Source: Terebella lapidaria
Taxonomy: Eukaryota; Annelida; Polychaeta; Terebellida; Terebellidae
Length of the DNA: 64,000 bases
NCBI GenBank assembly: GCA_949152475.1
Contig: OX424555.1
Coordinates: forward strand, 10,992,868-11,056,867
Direction of reading: 5' to 3'
This document shows, in pieces, positions 1 to 11,786 of this stretch. The first letter of the stretch is position 1; each line of letters opens with the position of its first letter. A program made the position numbers and the translations under genes. The notes below the pieces were generated by a model, which saw only the letters and a list, made by a program, of their open reading frames with translations, was not told where the DNA came from and did not search any database.

Positions 1-164
1 CGCTTAACTTACTTTCCCTATCTGGGTTTTGTTTTTGAGTACTGCGCAGTTTGTTTGCAAATGTTTTTTGAACTTTTCTTGAAAGTTTTCTTTCCAAACT
101 TTCTCATCAGGGTGCGACTGCTGATTATCTTATTGCAAAGGGGTAAACTTCCATTGTGTTTGCA

Positions 165-645
165 GACAAATTTTTGGCCTTTTTTGTTTTGGCGCTATTC
201 TGGTTTCCGGACTAAAATTTCATTTTGCCTTTCATTCCGCCAAACGACCTTTGACACACAGTTCGAAAGAATTTTTGCTGATTCATCCTTGAAGCTTCCT
301 GTATATCTGGGAAATGGTGTGTAATAGAGCTAAATGAATTATTTTAGGACTCGTCGCCCTGAACTGTCTAAGGGGCACTAGGGTTGATTTTTTAACATGA
401 CCACAAATTTGTTCGAAGCGTAAAACGGGCGTTATTTTCGAACTCCTTGCCCTAAACAAACCCGTCTTGGAGATATTAGGGATAAACTTTGACCTTGACT
501 TGAGCGAAACACGTTATTTCTGACATGTCTCAGGGGTATTCAATAGGGATGCATTTTTACCTTGAACTGATATTTGTTGGCTCTTTATTTTCATCTATAT
601 CTCTTAATTACACCAAAATGCCTCAAAGCATTTTTTTGGCTTTCA
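165..645. other. Unit-1-specific stretch (insertion, or loss in the siblings)
   Basis: Units 2 and 3 pass directly from the sequence matching about 160 to the sequence matching about 646 (TTTTCTGAAAGTTTATGC). Unit 1 has about 480 bp between these points. I see no terminal inverted repeats or target duplication, so its origin is undetermined. Confidence 0.45.
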
Positions 646-824
646 CGTCTAGTTCATTGATGGGTTTTCTGAAAGTTTATGCGCCCTTGCTGGTGATCAT
701 GTCGTTTCTGTACGCGTATTGAGACTACGTGATGTGATCTCGTTTTCATTTTAACCGTATCCGTCATGCAAACTGACATTCACACCTTTTGGAGTGATTT
801 TTTCTCCCTATTCTATGGTCAGTC

Positions 825-1097
825 GTGTTATGTTTGCATTTTTACCATGATATATTGCAGCATAAAAACCATGCTTGTTTTAATGCGTGTTTCTCATGGA
901 GGAATGCGTGTCTCTCGTCTTCTGTTCTATCCAATATTCATCATACAGTTACGGGTGGTAGAGACATCGCTTCCAATTTTCATGATCTATGGGGGTTTTA
1001 TAGCTTTGCTGACATTTCAAATACAAAAGCATGCAGAGTGGTCCTTTGTCATATAATCATGGCTAGAGGCTTAGACGTGCAAGACGAGTTCCCATGA
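825..1097 (+). pseudogene. Array A relic frame, copy 1 (ends ...DEFP stop)
   Basis: The frame contains ILQHKNHACFN, SWRNACLSS, SNFHDLWGFYSFADISNT and RGLDVQDEFP before the stop. The same frame is present in unit 2 (5991-6329), unit 4 (19858-20121) and, with internal deletions, unit 3 (to 11575). The stop after DEFP or DEFT is kept in units 1, 3 and 4. A second frame (766-1056) also stays open in unit 1 but is broken by stops in unit 2, so this one is the better candidate for ancestral coding. No start, signal peptide or known domain is recognisable. It may be an exon or gene remnant, or simply noncoding DNA. Confidence 0.3.
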
Positions 1098-1734
1098 CAA
1101 CCTGTTTTGCCATCATACTTCCATTCTCTTTATTCCTTACTAAACATGCAACGTTTCTGTTTGCATAACCACCACTATTCATTTATTTAGCACTAAGCTA
1201 TCCAATGTGAAAGTTGTTCTTCCAAACTACTAGCATTCTACTACTGGTGTTTGAGTAAGGAAATAACATTACATGGCTAACTTGAAAAAGCCAGTTGTGA
1301 GCTAAGTAAAAGGGTTAAACTTATTACAATGTATCAGCAGCGACATTGTGATTCCAGAGGATAGAGTGAGTTTATATTACAATATATGAATATTACCTAA
1401 TGAAGACCTTTTTTGTGCGGAAAAAAACACACACATGATGTGTCTTAACTACCCAAGTCAGGATGTGGGTGTTATGATAACACACAGAGCCATGATCACC
1501 ATCGCTAATCATTCAGCTTCAGACGTCTTGTCCATACCTCTGTAATGATGTCACGTCCAGTCCAGGTAAAGGTCGCTGTGAATGCTGACGCTATCTGGTA
1601 CTTAAATCTTACTGCTCGGACATATCAACTAGCGCATAATCTAATCAAGAAAACTCGACACCACCCAGTAAATATACTGGACCAGTCTTCGTTTTTCAGT
1701 TTTAGGGGCTTTAGACTGAAGTATTATACAAATA

Positions 1735-1858
1735 TTGGATGTTGAGGAGTCCAATATACAGTTTACGGGATGAAGAAATGTCATATTGGCCGAGGCGCAG
1801 GTCAATATGACATTTCTGAATCCCGTAAACTGTATATTGGACGACTCTCAACATCCAA
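1735..1858. repeat. Long foldback (about 55-bp arms)
   Basis: TTGGATGTTGAG at 1735 pairs with the reverse complement ending at 1858. The arms share TCCAATATACAGTTTACGGG and AGAAATGTCATATTG with only small mismatches, around a short GC-rich centre (near 1790-1802). It lies in sequence absent from unit 2. It is most likely a small foldback or MITE-type element. Just downstream CCGTCCA recurs at 1954, 1974 and 1994, exactly 20 bp apart, beside another TCCAATATACA. Confidence 0.8.
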
Positions 1859-3515
1859 CATTTGCTATATTATTTACCAATGAATGTAGGAGAAACCCAG
1901 AGTGGGGAAAACCCACATGTAACACACGCTCTGATTTGCTGATAAGCACCCGCCCGTCCAATATACATTTTTGCCGTCCATTATAGACTTTCGCCGTCCA
2001 ACATTGAGTATGTAGGATTGTCACGTGGTACAAATCGTCCAATCAGGAGTGTCCTTACAGTGGGAATACCACCGAGTGAATAATATATATGTATACACGT
2101 TACCTACTATTGCCATTTGCTAAAATAGGAATACGTGGATCTGTGTAGAGAGTGCTATCAGAATCAGGCTTTGATGCTGACAATGAAATCATACCAAAAG
2201 TTGGAAATATATACATATATAAAAAGAGTTTTACAATATATGACATGCTACATGTCGTTTCGTGTCCTGACAAGGTGTGATGTTTTAGTCATGCCAATGA
2301 TATGCCTACTGTCATTATTGAGATCTTGTACCCATTGCATTGAGTAAATCTGCAATGCTGTCATGGAATGTGCATACAAAATAATAAACAGAGGTATTTG
2401 AATGTAGTATGTGAACTAGATAATGCTATGATGAATCTGATGTATATTGTTAGAATTTCTGTGTTCTGTTGTGTTGGTCTTTTAATTTTCTGTTTAGCTA
2501 GTGTACACTATTAAATCACAATATAGCTATGAGGTAAAAACCCATGTCATCGAAGGATTACAATGTACAATATGCGCAATGTACATATTGTATACTGCAA
2601 AAAAAACATGATGCTTGGAAAGCGCTCTTAGTGAGTTTAATAATGACTTCGTCATGACCTGTTATATAAACGTCTGGCAAAAGGTGATGTTTCATTGCCA
2701 TTTCGTACATTATGAAGAACTACCTCGTACAGTTTCATTACACACAGTCGCCGCTGTGTCTAGTTTACACATTTCATCAGACATTAGATAATCCCACATT
2801 ATCGCACGTATGTATCACATGGTACTGTCGTCCGAGTATTTCCATCGACTCTCCCGAATGGTTAACTTGACAGCGGCTGCGCTCGAGTTCCAGAATGGCG
2901 ACTGTTGTGGTCCACGAAATGGGTAAATTGATAGACACTTATGGCCCTGTATAGGTGTGAAGGTCGACACTCGTCAACCCATGGGTCACATAAAATTAAC
3001 ACAACCCCTACGTTTTGAGCCATTTTTATGATTCACGTATCAGCAGTTTACATACCTCCCAAGATTGTACTGTCGAAATTCTGCCTTCCTCTGCTATGAT
3101 TCCATATAATTGACCCCCATGGAAATAGTCATAACGCACTAATTATAAGTAATATCAGCCACAAGTCAGATTTTATCACAAAAGTATTGGAGCACATGAT
3201 ACATGTAACTTTATTGAAAGAACCGGCTTCCCTACAATCCAGGTGTCTGGGAGCCAATATATTACTCCATACTGAAATTTTTTAATTTATGGTGATATTC
3301 AACTACTCGCCTCTCAAAAGTGATGTGTCTATGACATGGGGGATGTTACGGGAAATTTGATATTGGTATGCTATATATCAAAGGTATACCAGGTGACGAT
3401 GATATATGACATCGAATGAAGAGCATCAATCGCAATATACATAATGATGGGGTGTCTTTCAAGGTCCAAAAGCTTTTTGTAAAGACCTTCAGGGGGATTT
3501 GTTAATATCGCACTA

Positions 3516-3586
3516 GTAAAGTGTCAGCAACACTACCCTTTTATGCATATAATATGTATAAAAGGTGGATGTTGCTGACACTTTAC
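3516..3586. repeat. 71-nt hairpin, pre-miRNA-sized
   Basis: Left arm GTAAAGTGTCAGCAACA (3516-3532) pairs perfectly with TGTTGCTGACACTTTAC (3570-3586). After four mismatched positions the pairing resumes (CCTTTTAT with ATAAAAGG), leaving only a few unpaired bases at the tip. In unit 2 (about 7700-7737) the right arm is kept but most of the left arm is missing, so the hairpin is specific to unit 1. Confidence 0.75.
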
Positions 3587-3703
3587 AGGTCAGTTTGGTG
3601 AATATCGATTGAATTTTATCACGTCCGATTATCTTGTGGATATGTTGGATATGTTAGGCATGAACAATACGATCGTCTATAAGGTGTACGACCTCAGAAA
3701 TCA

Positions 3704-3910
3704 TTGAGTTTCTTTCTTTGCTTGGTGAATACATCACGTCCGATAAAGTGGAGCTCACACCAGTACCAATCTCTACCATTGTGTTCCATTCGTCATGTTT
3801 ATTGCACCCACGTGAACAGTGTGAATTTCACCAGAAAGCTCTGCATAATTGCCGAAAAATGCCAAGGGCGACATTACAGAGAAATTGGAAATCATGACGT
3901 ACATCCTTAA
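3704..3910 (+). pseudogene. Array A relic frame with VNSVNFTRKLCIIAEKC
   Basis: This frame reads THVNSVNFTRKLCIIAEKCQ, then GRHYREIGNHDVHP and a stop. Unit 3 (16000-16212) keeps the same frame (VNSVNVDRKLCIIAEKYQ, GRHYGEIGNHDVHP, stop). Unit 2 (to 8045) keeps THVNSVNVTRKLCIIAEKCQ and is then cut by the transposon at 8045. Unit 4 is frameshifted. I recognise no domain. Agreement of frame and stop in two units supports an ancestral exon weakly. Confidence 0.3.
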
Positions 3911-5990
3911 AATACCAGGTTATTGTTGCTCTGGTGTTTTCTGTGACTGTTCAAGTGGCCAGTTTATCATGGAATCTTTATTGACCTTGAAGGACAATCT
4001 ACTTGTTGGTTTGTTTTTTTCCAGATGTGGCACATCAATCCTTTATTTCTGTTTATTTTGTGTACGGTCAACGGTGTCAAATATGGTGCGAAAGTATGGA
4101 CTTAGTAATGTTGAAATTCATTATAGGTATCATGTTTACTGTTTCTTATTGGTCAGGGAGTATTTGTCATCTTTCCCAGGTGATACTTGATAAATATTCT
4201 CTGAATATCGACTACCAAGGTACTTCGATAAACCACGAGTACCCAACTACCACAGTGATTATGAGATTTTGATCAAACTGGGCCTGATTATATGGATACT
4301 AACACTATCGTGTGTGAATCTTGTTGGTAATGTAATTACAAATAACAACCACTTGAGGCCATATCGTCCCCTGATTCATCGTCCACTTTCAAGAGCTTGA
4401 CAGACCCTTCCGACATACCCATGTATCACACCGCTCTCCAAGACACCGATCACCTCCTAGAAAGTGGCAAAAGTTCCTGCTGAGTGTAATATCAGTTGCC
4501 ACTGCAGCATTAATACTCCATTGAATATGCTGCTCAGAACAGATCGCGTATATATCAAACTGGACATTCCGTGGTGCTTCAGTAATTTTGATAATTGACA
4601 TTTTACGTAGCTCTATGACACTATATACAGTGCCCAATAAGCAGTTACACAATTCTAATGCAAACACGTTTTCGGTTGACTCACACATTGCATGGAAAAA
4701 AACATACGGGCTTGATCAGTTTTGTATGTCACACAAATATGATTGGTTTGCTCATTTTACAGCTCAGTAGTGCTGACTGCAGCCCCCTATTGTTTTATCG
4801 TCAAGATTTGCATCCAAGATGATAGTCAGCAGCCATTTTAGAAAAAAAGTTGGTTGATTCATGTCCGTGTCATAATTTGATTCAGGCTATTTCCGGCAAA
4901 AAAAAATTTGGGGTGTATTTTTTCTGACTTTGCCACAAAATTTGGGGATGCTTCAAAGCCTCTAGGTTTTTATAGTTTTAATTATATGAAGTACGGATAT
5001 CAAGTTCTTCACTTGGTAGTTTCCGTATTCACACGGATTATAATAATTGCTATTTATGGTCAGTTAGGATGTATCTAGTGATGACATGATGGCAATAGAT
5101 CCTCATCTTTAAGGCTGAAAGATAGGACTCAGTAAATCGGTAAATCTTATGGCCTCATGAAAAGTATACCGATATGTTATGTGCTAGGCAATATGTGGGA
5201 TGAACTTTATAGAAAACTTAATATGATATGTTTCGCATGGGTGATGTTTGTTCATTCACCAGGTTAATCGAAATTATAACTGAAAGTTTCAGAATACCAA
5301 AATCGAAGACGTTCTCGATGTGAATATTTTAGAATAGTAGGGTATACCAATGACATTGTGCCAATAGAAAGAAGCATACGACCCTTTGTCACATACATCT
5401 ATACGCATACAGCTTGTCACATCCACACAATTCACTTGGTATACTCAGTATTCGTTGTTAATTATTCATGAACCAACAAGGGAAATGTCTCGTGTTATAA
5501 AGAAACTCGTCTTGAAATACATTAGTGTTAGTAAATTAGTGGTGTTCGTCTGAGATGGACGTAAGTGAGTTTACATATTTAATGTTGCACATAACTTCAA
5601 ACCTTTTCAAATTTATTTTTTCTGTGTATGTGATTGCGGTGTTCGTTTGCAAATGTTTTCTAGCTGGCTGAAAACGTCAAAGACTGCTGCCACACGTTGT
5701 ACAAAAATGCACACTAGAAAATTTTCATTAAAAAACGGATTTCTCATCAGGTTGCAACTGCTTATGATGGGTATTACAAAGGAGTAAACAACCTGATCAA
5801 TATGAAAACGTATCCTGTCTGCGTAATTCGTGAGGGTGTTCTGAATTATGCTCTCCTTGCTGGTGAATATGTCCTTTCGGAACATGTATTGAGACTACGT
5901 GATGCGATTTCTTTTTGTTTGTAAACGTTTCTGCAACTTAGACTAACATTCTCACTTTTGAAGTGATTCGTTTTCATTTTCCCATGGTCA

Positions 5991-6329
5991 TTGTGGGTTA
6001 TGTTTGCATTTTTCCATGAGATATTGCAGCACAAAGATCATGCTCGTTTTAATGTGTGCCAGTCATGGAGAAATGCGTGTCTCCTGTTTTCTGGTTTATA
6101 CAAAATCTACCCTATAGTTCCAGTCAGTAGGGAAAAAGCTTCTAATTTTCATGATCTATGGGGGTTTGATAGCTTTGCTGACATTTCAAATACAATAGCA
6201 TGCAGAGTGGTCCTTTGTCATAGGATCAAGGATAGAGGATTTGACATGAAGACGAGTTCCTATGACAACCTGTATTACCTTAACACCCCCATTATCTCTG
6301 GTCCTCGCTGCAGCCACTATCACATTTAA
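5991..6329 (+). pseudogene. Array A relic frame, copy 2
   Basis: Same frame as 825-1097: EILQHKDHARFN, SWRNACLLF, SNFHDLWGFDSFADISNT, ACRVVLCHRIKDRGFDM. A one-base loss just before the conserved DEFP end shifts the frame, so the tail reads on into unrelated sequence. No recognised domain. Confidence 0.3.
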
Positions 6330-8044
6330 CACATGGCATACGACGTGGTGCATTTTCTCGAATAGAGAAACCAGGTAGCTGTGACCACATAGTAAAAATA
6401 CCATTCCGCAGAATAATATCTAGAATGCAGGCTAAGTATATGGAATATAATGTGTAAGATATTGACACTTTTGGTAATTCCACAACACTTGTAAATTTGG
6501 GGAAAATATGTTTTTCAATCAATCACAAAAAGAGAACACAAACGACATGCGGAATATTACCTTTCCGATATATCAACTCACAAATCAACCAATACGCCAA
6601 CTCGACACCACCCAGTAATTATACTGGACCATCTCCATAGAATTTAATGAACAAAGGTATTTGAGTGTAATTATGTGGAGTAGATAATGCTATGATGTAT
6701 ATTTTCAGACCTTCTATATTCTGCTCTAGTGCACAATAATAAATCAACATCTAGCTATTAGGCAAAAACACCATATCATCGCAGGATAACAGTGCGCAAT
6801 ATACATACGACGTTTTTTCTCTCCATGAAACCATATCATGCAATGAAAGTGATCTTAGTTAAAAATAATAATGATTCTGTCATGACCTATTAGACAGTAA
6901 CGTCTGGTAAAATGTGAAGTTTTATTGCCATTTCGTACATTATGAAGAACTACCTCGTATAATTTCATTACAGAGTCGCCACTGTGTCTGGTTTACACAT
7001 GCACGTATGTATCACAATGGTACTGTCGTCCGGGTTTTTCTATTGACTCTACCTAATGGTTAACTTGACAGCGGGTGCTCTCGAATTCCAGAATGGCGAC
7101 TGTTGTGGTCCACACAATGGATACATTGATGGACACTTATGGCCCTTTATAGGTGTGTAGGTCGACACTGTTCAACCCATGGGTCACATAAAATCAACAC
7201 CAACCCTACGTTTCGAGTCATTTTGATGATTCACGTCTCAGTAGTTTTCAGATATCCCAAGATTGTAATGTCGAAATTCTGCCTTCGTCTGCTATGGAGA
7301 AACTGGCCCCAGGGAAATAGTCATAACACACTAATAAATAATATCGTCCAGATGTCATATTTTATCACAAAGGTATCGGAGCACATGATTCATGTAAATT
7401 TATTGAAAGAACCGGCTTCTCTACAATCCAGGTCTCTAGGAGACAATATATCACTGCAGACTCAAAATTGTTAATTTATGGTGATATTCAACAAAACACC
7501 ACTCACCAATCAAAATTGAGGTGATTATGACGTGATGGATGTTACGGAAAATTTGATATTGGTATGCTATATATCAAATGTATACCAGGTGACGATGATA
7601 TATGACATCGAATGAAGAGCATCAATCGCAATATACATAATGATGGGGTGTCTTGCAAGGTCCAAAAGCTTTTTGTAAAGACCTTCAGGGGAATTCGTTA
7701 ATATGTAAAGAAGGTTAATGTTGCTGACCCTTTACAGGTCAGTTAAATGAATATTGATTGAATTTTATCATGTCTGACTAACTTTTGGATATGTGTAATA
7801 CCCATATACGATACCTCAGGCCTGAGCTACAGGAGACTGTAACCTTCGATAAGGTACTCAAATGGAGTGCCTTAAAAATTCTTCCTTTGCTTGCAAATCG
7901 CATCACGTCCGATAAAGCCGAGCTCGCACCATTACCAATCTTTACAACTTGTTCCATTGGCCATGTTTATAGCACCCACGTGAACAGTGTGAATGTCACC
8001 AGAAAGCTCTGCATAATTGCAGAAAAATGCCAAAGGCGGTATTA

Positions 8045-9378
8045 GGGGCCGGTCATTATTTATCAGGTGGGGGGGTTGGGTAAAAACTGGGGGGGTCACA
8101 CTTTCATCTTCAACATTATTGGGGGGGTCATACTTTTATTTTCAATGGAACTGGGGGGGGGGGGGTCCGAGTTCGAATTTTAGTTAATTTGAGGAAAATT
8201 TTATATTGAAATAGTGAATTGGGTGAAAACAATCCACTCAACCTGGACTGATGGTTCACTGGAGTATACAGCATTTGGAAACCATCCTTTTTTCACATTA
8301 TCAGTGAAACTATAGTTCCGCCAAAAATTGATCCTAGAAAGGACCATCCAGGAACACCCAAAATCAGGAGATGTCATGAATCGAAAACCGCTCATCACCC
8401 ACAGACTGAAACACTGTCACCACGGATCAACTATGGACCTTAGTAGAACACAGCAGCACTGAAGCTGAATAGGGTGCCAGTCAGGATGATCAACATGCAG
8501 GGCACTGTCACAGACTAACAATGGATCACCCGGCCCATACCATGCTGACCAACATGCCATAACATCCAATGACCCCGAACCAGCATGTCAAAACCACAGA
8601 CCGATTTTCCACTCAACACGTTGCCAACTCAGGAACCTAGACCACTGAGGATAATCCTCGATGAGCTCAGGACTGTCCTGGACCACCATGAACAAAATAT
8701 GGACATTTCCATCCAGGATTGCAAAATAGTCCTGGATCGTCCCAGATGACGATATAGTGAATCTGATTTACCTGACTTTCTTGGTGGCCAGGACATTGCT
8801 AGACAATCGGGGATCATCATGGAACATTATGAACCCATCATGGAGCTAGTTCATGCTCCGAACGTGGGATAATACCCATGTTCGGAGCATGAACTATCAT
8901 GGAGCCAACACAGATTTGATTCAAGGTCGGGAAAGTACCATTCCAGGATGGCCTGATTCATCAATGATATGTGGAAAGAGTCATAATTTTTCCGAGTTCA
9001 CTCGGAGGCTGTCATTACCATACCGATATAATATGCCCACAAATAATAACTAAATCAGTTGTAATGGCACAAATTCATAATATCCTCTTACGTTATAAGA
9101 AAAAGAAATTGCGACAAAAGTCACAAATGTTTTAATAGAGATGTGAATGAAGTGTAAAAATAGCATTTAGATATCATACTGGTTCCTTATAATTGTCATC
9201 AGTTGCGTATTATGGCCTTGTATATGTACTTGGGGATTGGGGGATCACACTTTTATTTTTGATCTTGGTGGGGGGGTCATACATTGTTTTTCAGTATCGG
9301 TGGGGGGGTCAAACTTTGAAAACTCATTTCTCGGAAAATCCATCCAACCCCCCCACCCGATAAATAATGACCGGCCCC
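8045..9378. mobile_element. Non-autonomous PIF/Harbinger-like DNA transposon, 1334 bp
   Basis: The 35-bp terminal inverted repeats begin GGGGCCGGTCATTATTTATC and differ at a single position (8045-8079 against 9344-9378). They are flanked by TTA on both sides (8042-8044 and 9379-9381). Sister units show the empty site, GGCGGCATTACGGAG in unit 3 near 16170 and the equivalent in unit 1 near 3870, so the duplication is 3 bp. A TTA target is the known habit of the PIF/Harbinger superfamily; the assignment rests on that and on the ends, since no transposase or other long frame is present. Both subterminal regions carry TGGGGGGGTCA repeats in the same orientation. The insertion post-dates the unit duplication. 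Confidence 0.85.
8847..8896. mobile_element. 50-bp palindrome flanked by a 9-bp direct repeat, nested in the transposon
   Basis: Arms of 22 bp (8847-8868 and 8875-8896) differ at one position and surround a 6-bp centre (ATAATA). TCATGGAGC stands immediately on each side (8838-8846 and 8897-8905). This looks like two terminal inverted repeats with almost nothing between them plus a 9-bp target duplication. Related CATGGAAC strings occur nearby, so the flanking repeat could be partly coincidental. Confidence 0.55.
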
Positions 9379-9695
9379 TTACGATGAAATTGGAAATCAT
9401 GACAGACATCCTAAGAATACCAGGTCACTGTTGCTCTGGTGTCTTTTGTGACTGTTGAAGGGGCCAGTTTATCAAAGAAATCTTTACTTGACCTTGAGAG
9501 ACAATCTACTCGATCACCTGTTTTTCCAGATATGCCAGACATATCCTTTATTTCTGTTTAACGTGTATATGTATCAACGATATCAAATATGGACTATTGT
9601 GTGAGACTATGTACTTAGTAATGTTGAAATTCATTCATATTAACTGTTTCTATTTGGTAAGGGGGGATTTTTTCAACTTTCGCTATTGCTAGTTA

Positions 9696-10070
9696 TTGAT
9701 TGAATATCGAGTACCTAGGTACTTCAACTACCAGAGTGATTGTGAGATCGCAGTCAGACTGGGCCTGATTATATGGATACTAACACTATCGTGTGTGAAT
9801 CTTGTTGGTAATGTAATCACAAATAAGAAGCACTTGAGGTCCTCTGATTCATCGGTCACTTCCAAGAGTCTGACAGATCCTTCCGCTATATCCATGTATC
9901 ACACTGCTCTCCATAACACCGACCACCTTCTGAAACGTGGAAAATTTCTTGCTGAGTGTAATATCAGTTGTCACCGCTGCATTAATACTGCATCGGATAT
10001 GCTGATCAGAGCAGAGCGCTTATATATCAAACTGGACATTCCGTGGTGCTTCAATAATTTCAATAGTTAG
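9696..10070 (+). pseudogene. Array A relic frame with SLTDPSAISMYHTALHNTDH (124 codons)
   Basis: Longest frame of array A. It has a hydrophobic stretch (LGLIIWILTLSCVNLVGNVI) followed by SLTDPSAISMYHTALHNTDH, LLKRGKFLAECNISCHRC and INTASDMLI. Unit 1 has the hydrophobic stretch and YHTALQDTDHLLESGKSS but is frameshifted between and after them. Unit 4 keeps LSDPSAISVYHSALQDINHL in the same frame, then SDLSCHCCVNATLDMLL before a stop. Unit 3 (16470-16679) keeps MYRSALQDTV and SYLSCHCCLNAA. The helix-turn-helix spacing of hydrophobics is faintly like a HEPN-type bundle, but the catalytic motif of that family is absent and I do not assign it. Confidence 0.3.
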
Positions 10071-11786
10071 CATTTTACCCAACTCTCTGACACTACTATA
10101 TGCAGTGCCCAATAAACATTAACACAATTCTGATGCAAAGGACGTTTACGGTTGAGTCACACATATTTAAGAGAAAAACATATGGGCTTGAGGAGGTTTA
10201 GCTTGTCAGATTACCATGTCACAAATATGAATGGTTTGTACATTTTTCAGCTTAGTCGTGCTCATAGATTTAGTTCGTAGTAGAAATACATTGCTATCAC
10301 AATATATATCAGGAATACGTGACACATGTACATACATGCGTGGCTTCCGCATTTCGGTTGGTGTTTATCGTGAAATATTTTCAATAATTTTTTATCATTT
10401 ATTCCAGGATAAAATGTATATATTTTTGAATATATGGATATCGATCTATTCCCTCGGTAGTTTCCGGGTTCGCAGGGATTATAGTAATTGACACGTTCAG
10501 TCAGTTAGGATATATCTAGTGATGACATGATGACATCCTCCTTTGTCAAGTCTGAAATTTAGGACTCGGTGAATCAATAAATCTTATGACCTCATGAAAA
10601 TTGTCCTGATATGTTGTGTTTTAGACAAAACTACAGTGGAGAATATGTGAGAGAAATATAGATAACCCAATATTCATGATATCTATCTCATGAATACTGT
10701 GTGCTAATTCACCAAGTTATTACAAAATGTAACCGAAAGTTTCTGACAGCAAAAGTCGCAAACGATCTCGATAAAACTATTTTAGAACAATGGGATATAC
10801 CAATGACATTGTGCAAGTACTGTAGAAAGAATCTATAGGCAGAATGTATCACGAACCAGTGAGGGAAACATCTCATGTCGTAACAAAAACTCGTCTTTGA
10901 ATACTTTAGTATTAGCAAATTAGTGGTGTTCGTCTGGGAAGGACGTGAGTTTACATATTTAATGGTGTACATAACTTACAAATGGAATCATCCGTGCAAG
11001 ACTGTTTTGTTGTTGTTGTTTTTTGTGCGTAAGTGCAAAACAGTTCGTTCGCAATTTTTGTCTAGTTGAATGAACACGCCAGTGTTTTCACATTCTTGGG
11101 AGATTTCATTAAAAACGGATTTCTGGTCAGCGGTTGCAACTGCTAACGATGGGTACTGCAAATGGGTCAACAACCCGATCAACATACATATATTTTTGTC
11201 TTCGCGTATTCGTAGTGGTTTACTGAAAGTCTATGCTCCCCTTGCTGGTGATTATATCATTTCTAGACGCGAGTTAAGACTATGTGATGTGATTCTGTTT
11301 TATTTGTTCTTGTTTTATCCTATTATACGAGTCGGTGTGGGTTATGCATGTTTTTGCATGATATGTTGTAGCATAAATAGCGTGAAATGCGTGTCCCCTG
11401 TTTTCTGGTCTATGCAATATTTACCTTACAGTTCTTGTCAGCAGGGACAAAGCTTCCAATTTTCATGATCTATGGGGGTTTGATGGCTGACATTTCAAAT
11501 ACACTAGAATGCATCATAGTCCTTTGTCATAGGATCATGGATAGAGACTCAGACATGCGAGACGAGTTCCCATGACAACATGTTCCACCCTCACTCATCC
11601 ATTCTCTGTGATCCTCGCTGAAACATGCAATGCTTCTTTTTGGATACCTGCACTATGCATTTAACACATGGCATATACAGTGGTATATCTCAAATGGATA
11701 ATAGCTGGGAGTGCAGAATGACAAGATTACATTCCACAGAATAATGTCTGGAATGTAGTCTAAGCAAAGGGGTTAAATGTAAGTGT

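Larger units (their letters stand above)
40..5560 (+). repeat. Array A, unit 1
   Basis: This is the first of four head-to-tail copies. Shared landmarks are CATGATCTATGGGGG (981, 6150, 11464, 20005), GTCGCCACTGTGTCTGG or a variant (about 2747, 6975, 14347, 21043), GGAAATCATGACGTACATCC or a variant (about 3885, 9391, 16186, 22040) and CTCTCCAAGACACCG or a variant (about 4433, 9907, 16479, 22360). Unit 1 has its own extra stretches at about 165-645 and about 1690-2380 (the latter holds a large hairpin) that are missing from unit 2. The copies are diverged but clearly homologous throughout. The unit start is placed near the window start by similarity to about 5640 and 11040. Confidence 0.8.
5615..10945 (+). 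repeat. Array A, unit 2
   Basis: Second head-to-tail copy. It carries all the landmarks of unit 1 in order, lacks the unit-1 stretches at about 165-645 and about 1690-2380, and is interrupted by the 1334-bp transposon at 8045-9378. Its end (GAGTTTACATATTTAATGGT, near 10946) matches the sequence near 5568 that precedes it, which fixes a tandem period of about 5.4 kb including the insertion. Confidence 0.8.

Noticed and set aside
766-1056. Second open frame overlapping the array A relic, with membrane-like hydrophobic runs
   Set aside because: Sister units break it with stops (unit 2 and the end of unit 4), while the overlapping frame is better kept.
8042-9381. CRISPR-like or G-quadruplex regulatory array from the repeated GGGGGGGTCA strings
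   Set aside because: They are subterminal repeats of a DNA transposon defined by inverted ends and a TTA duplication.
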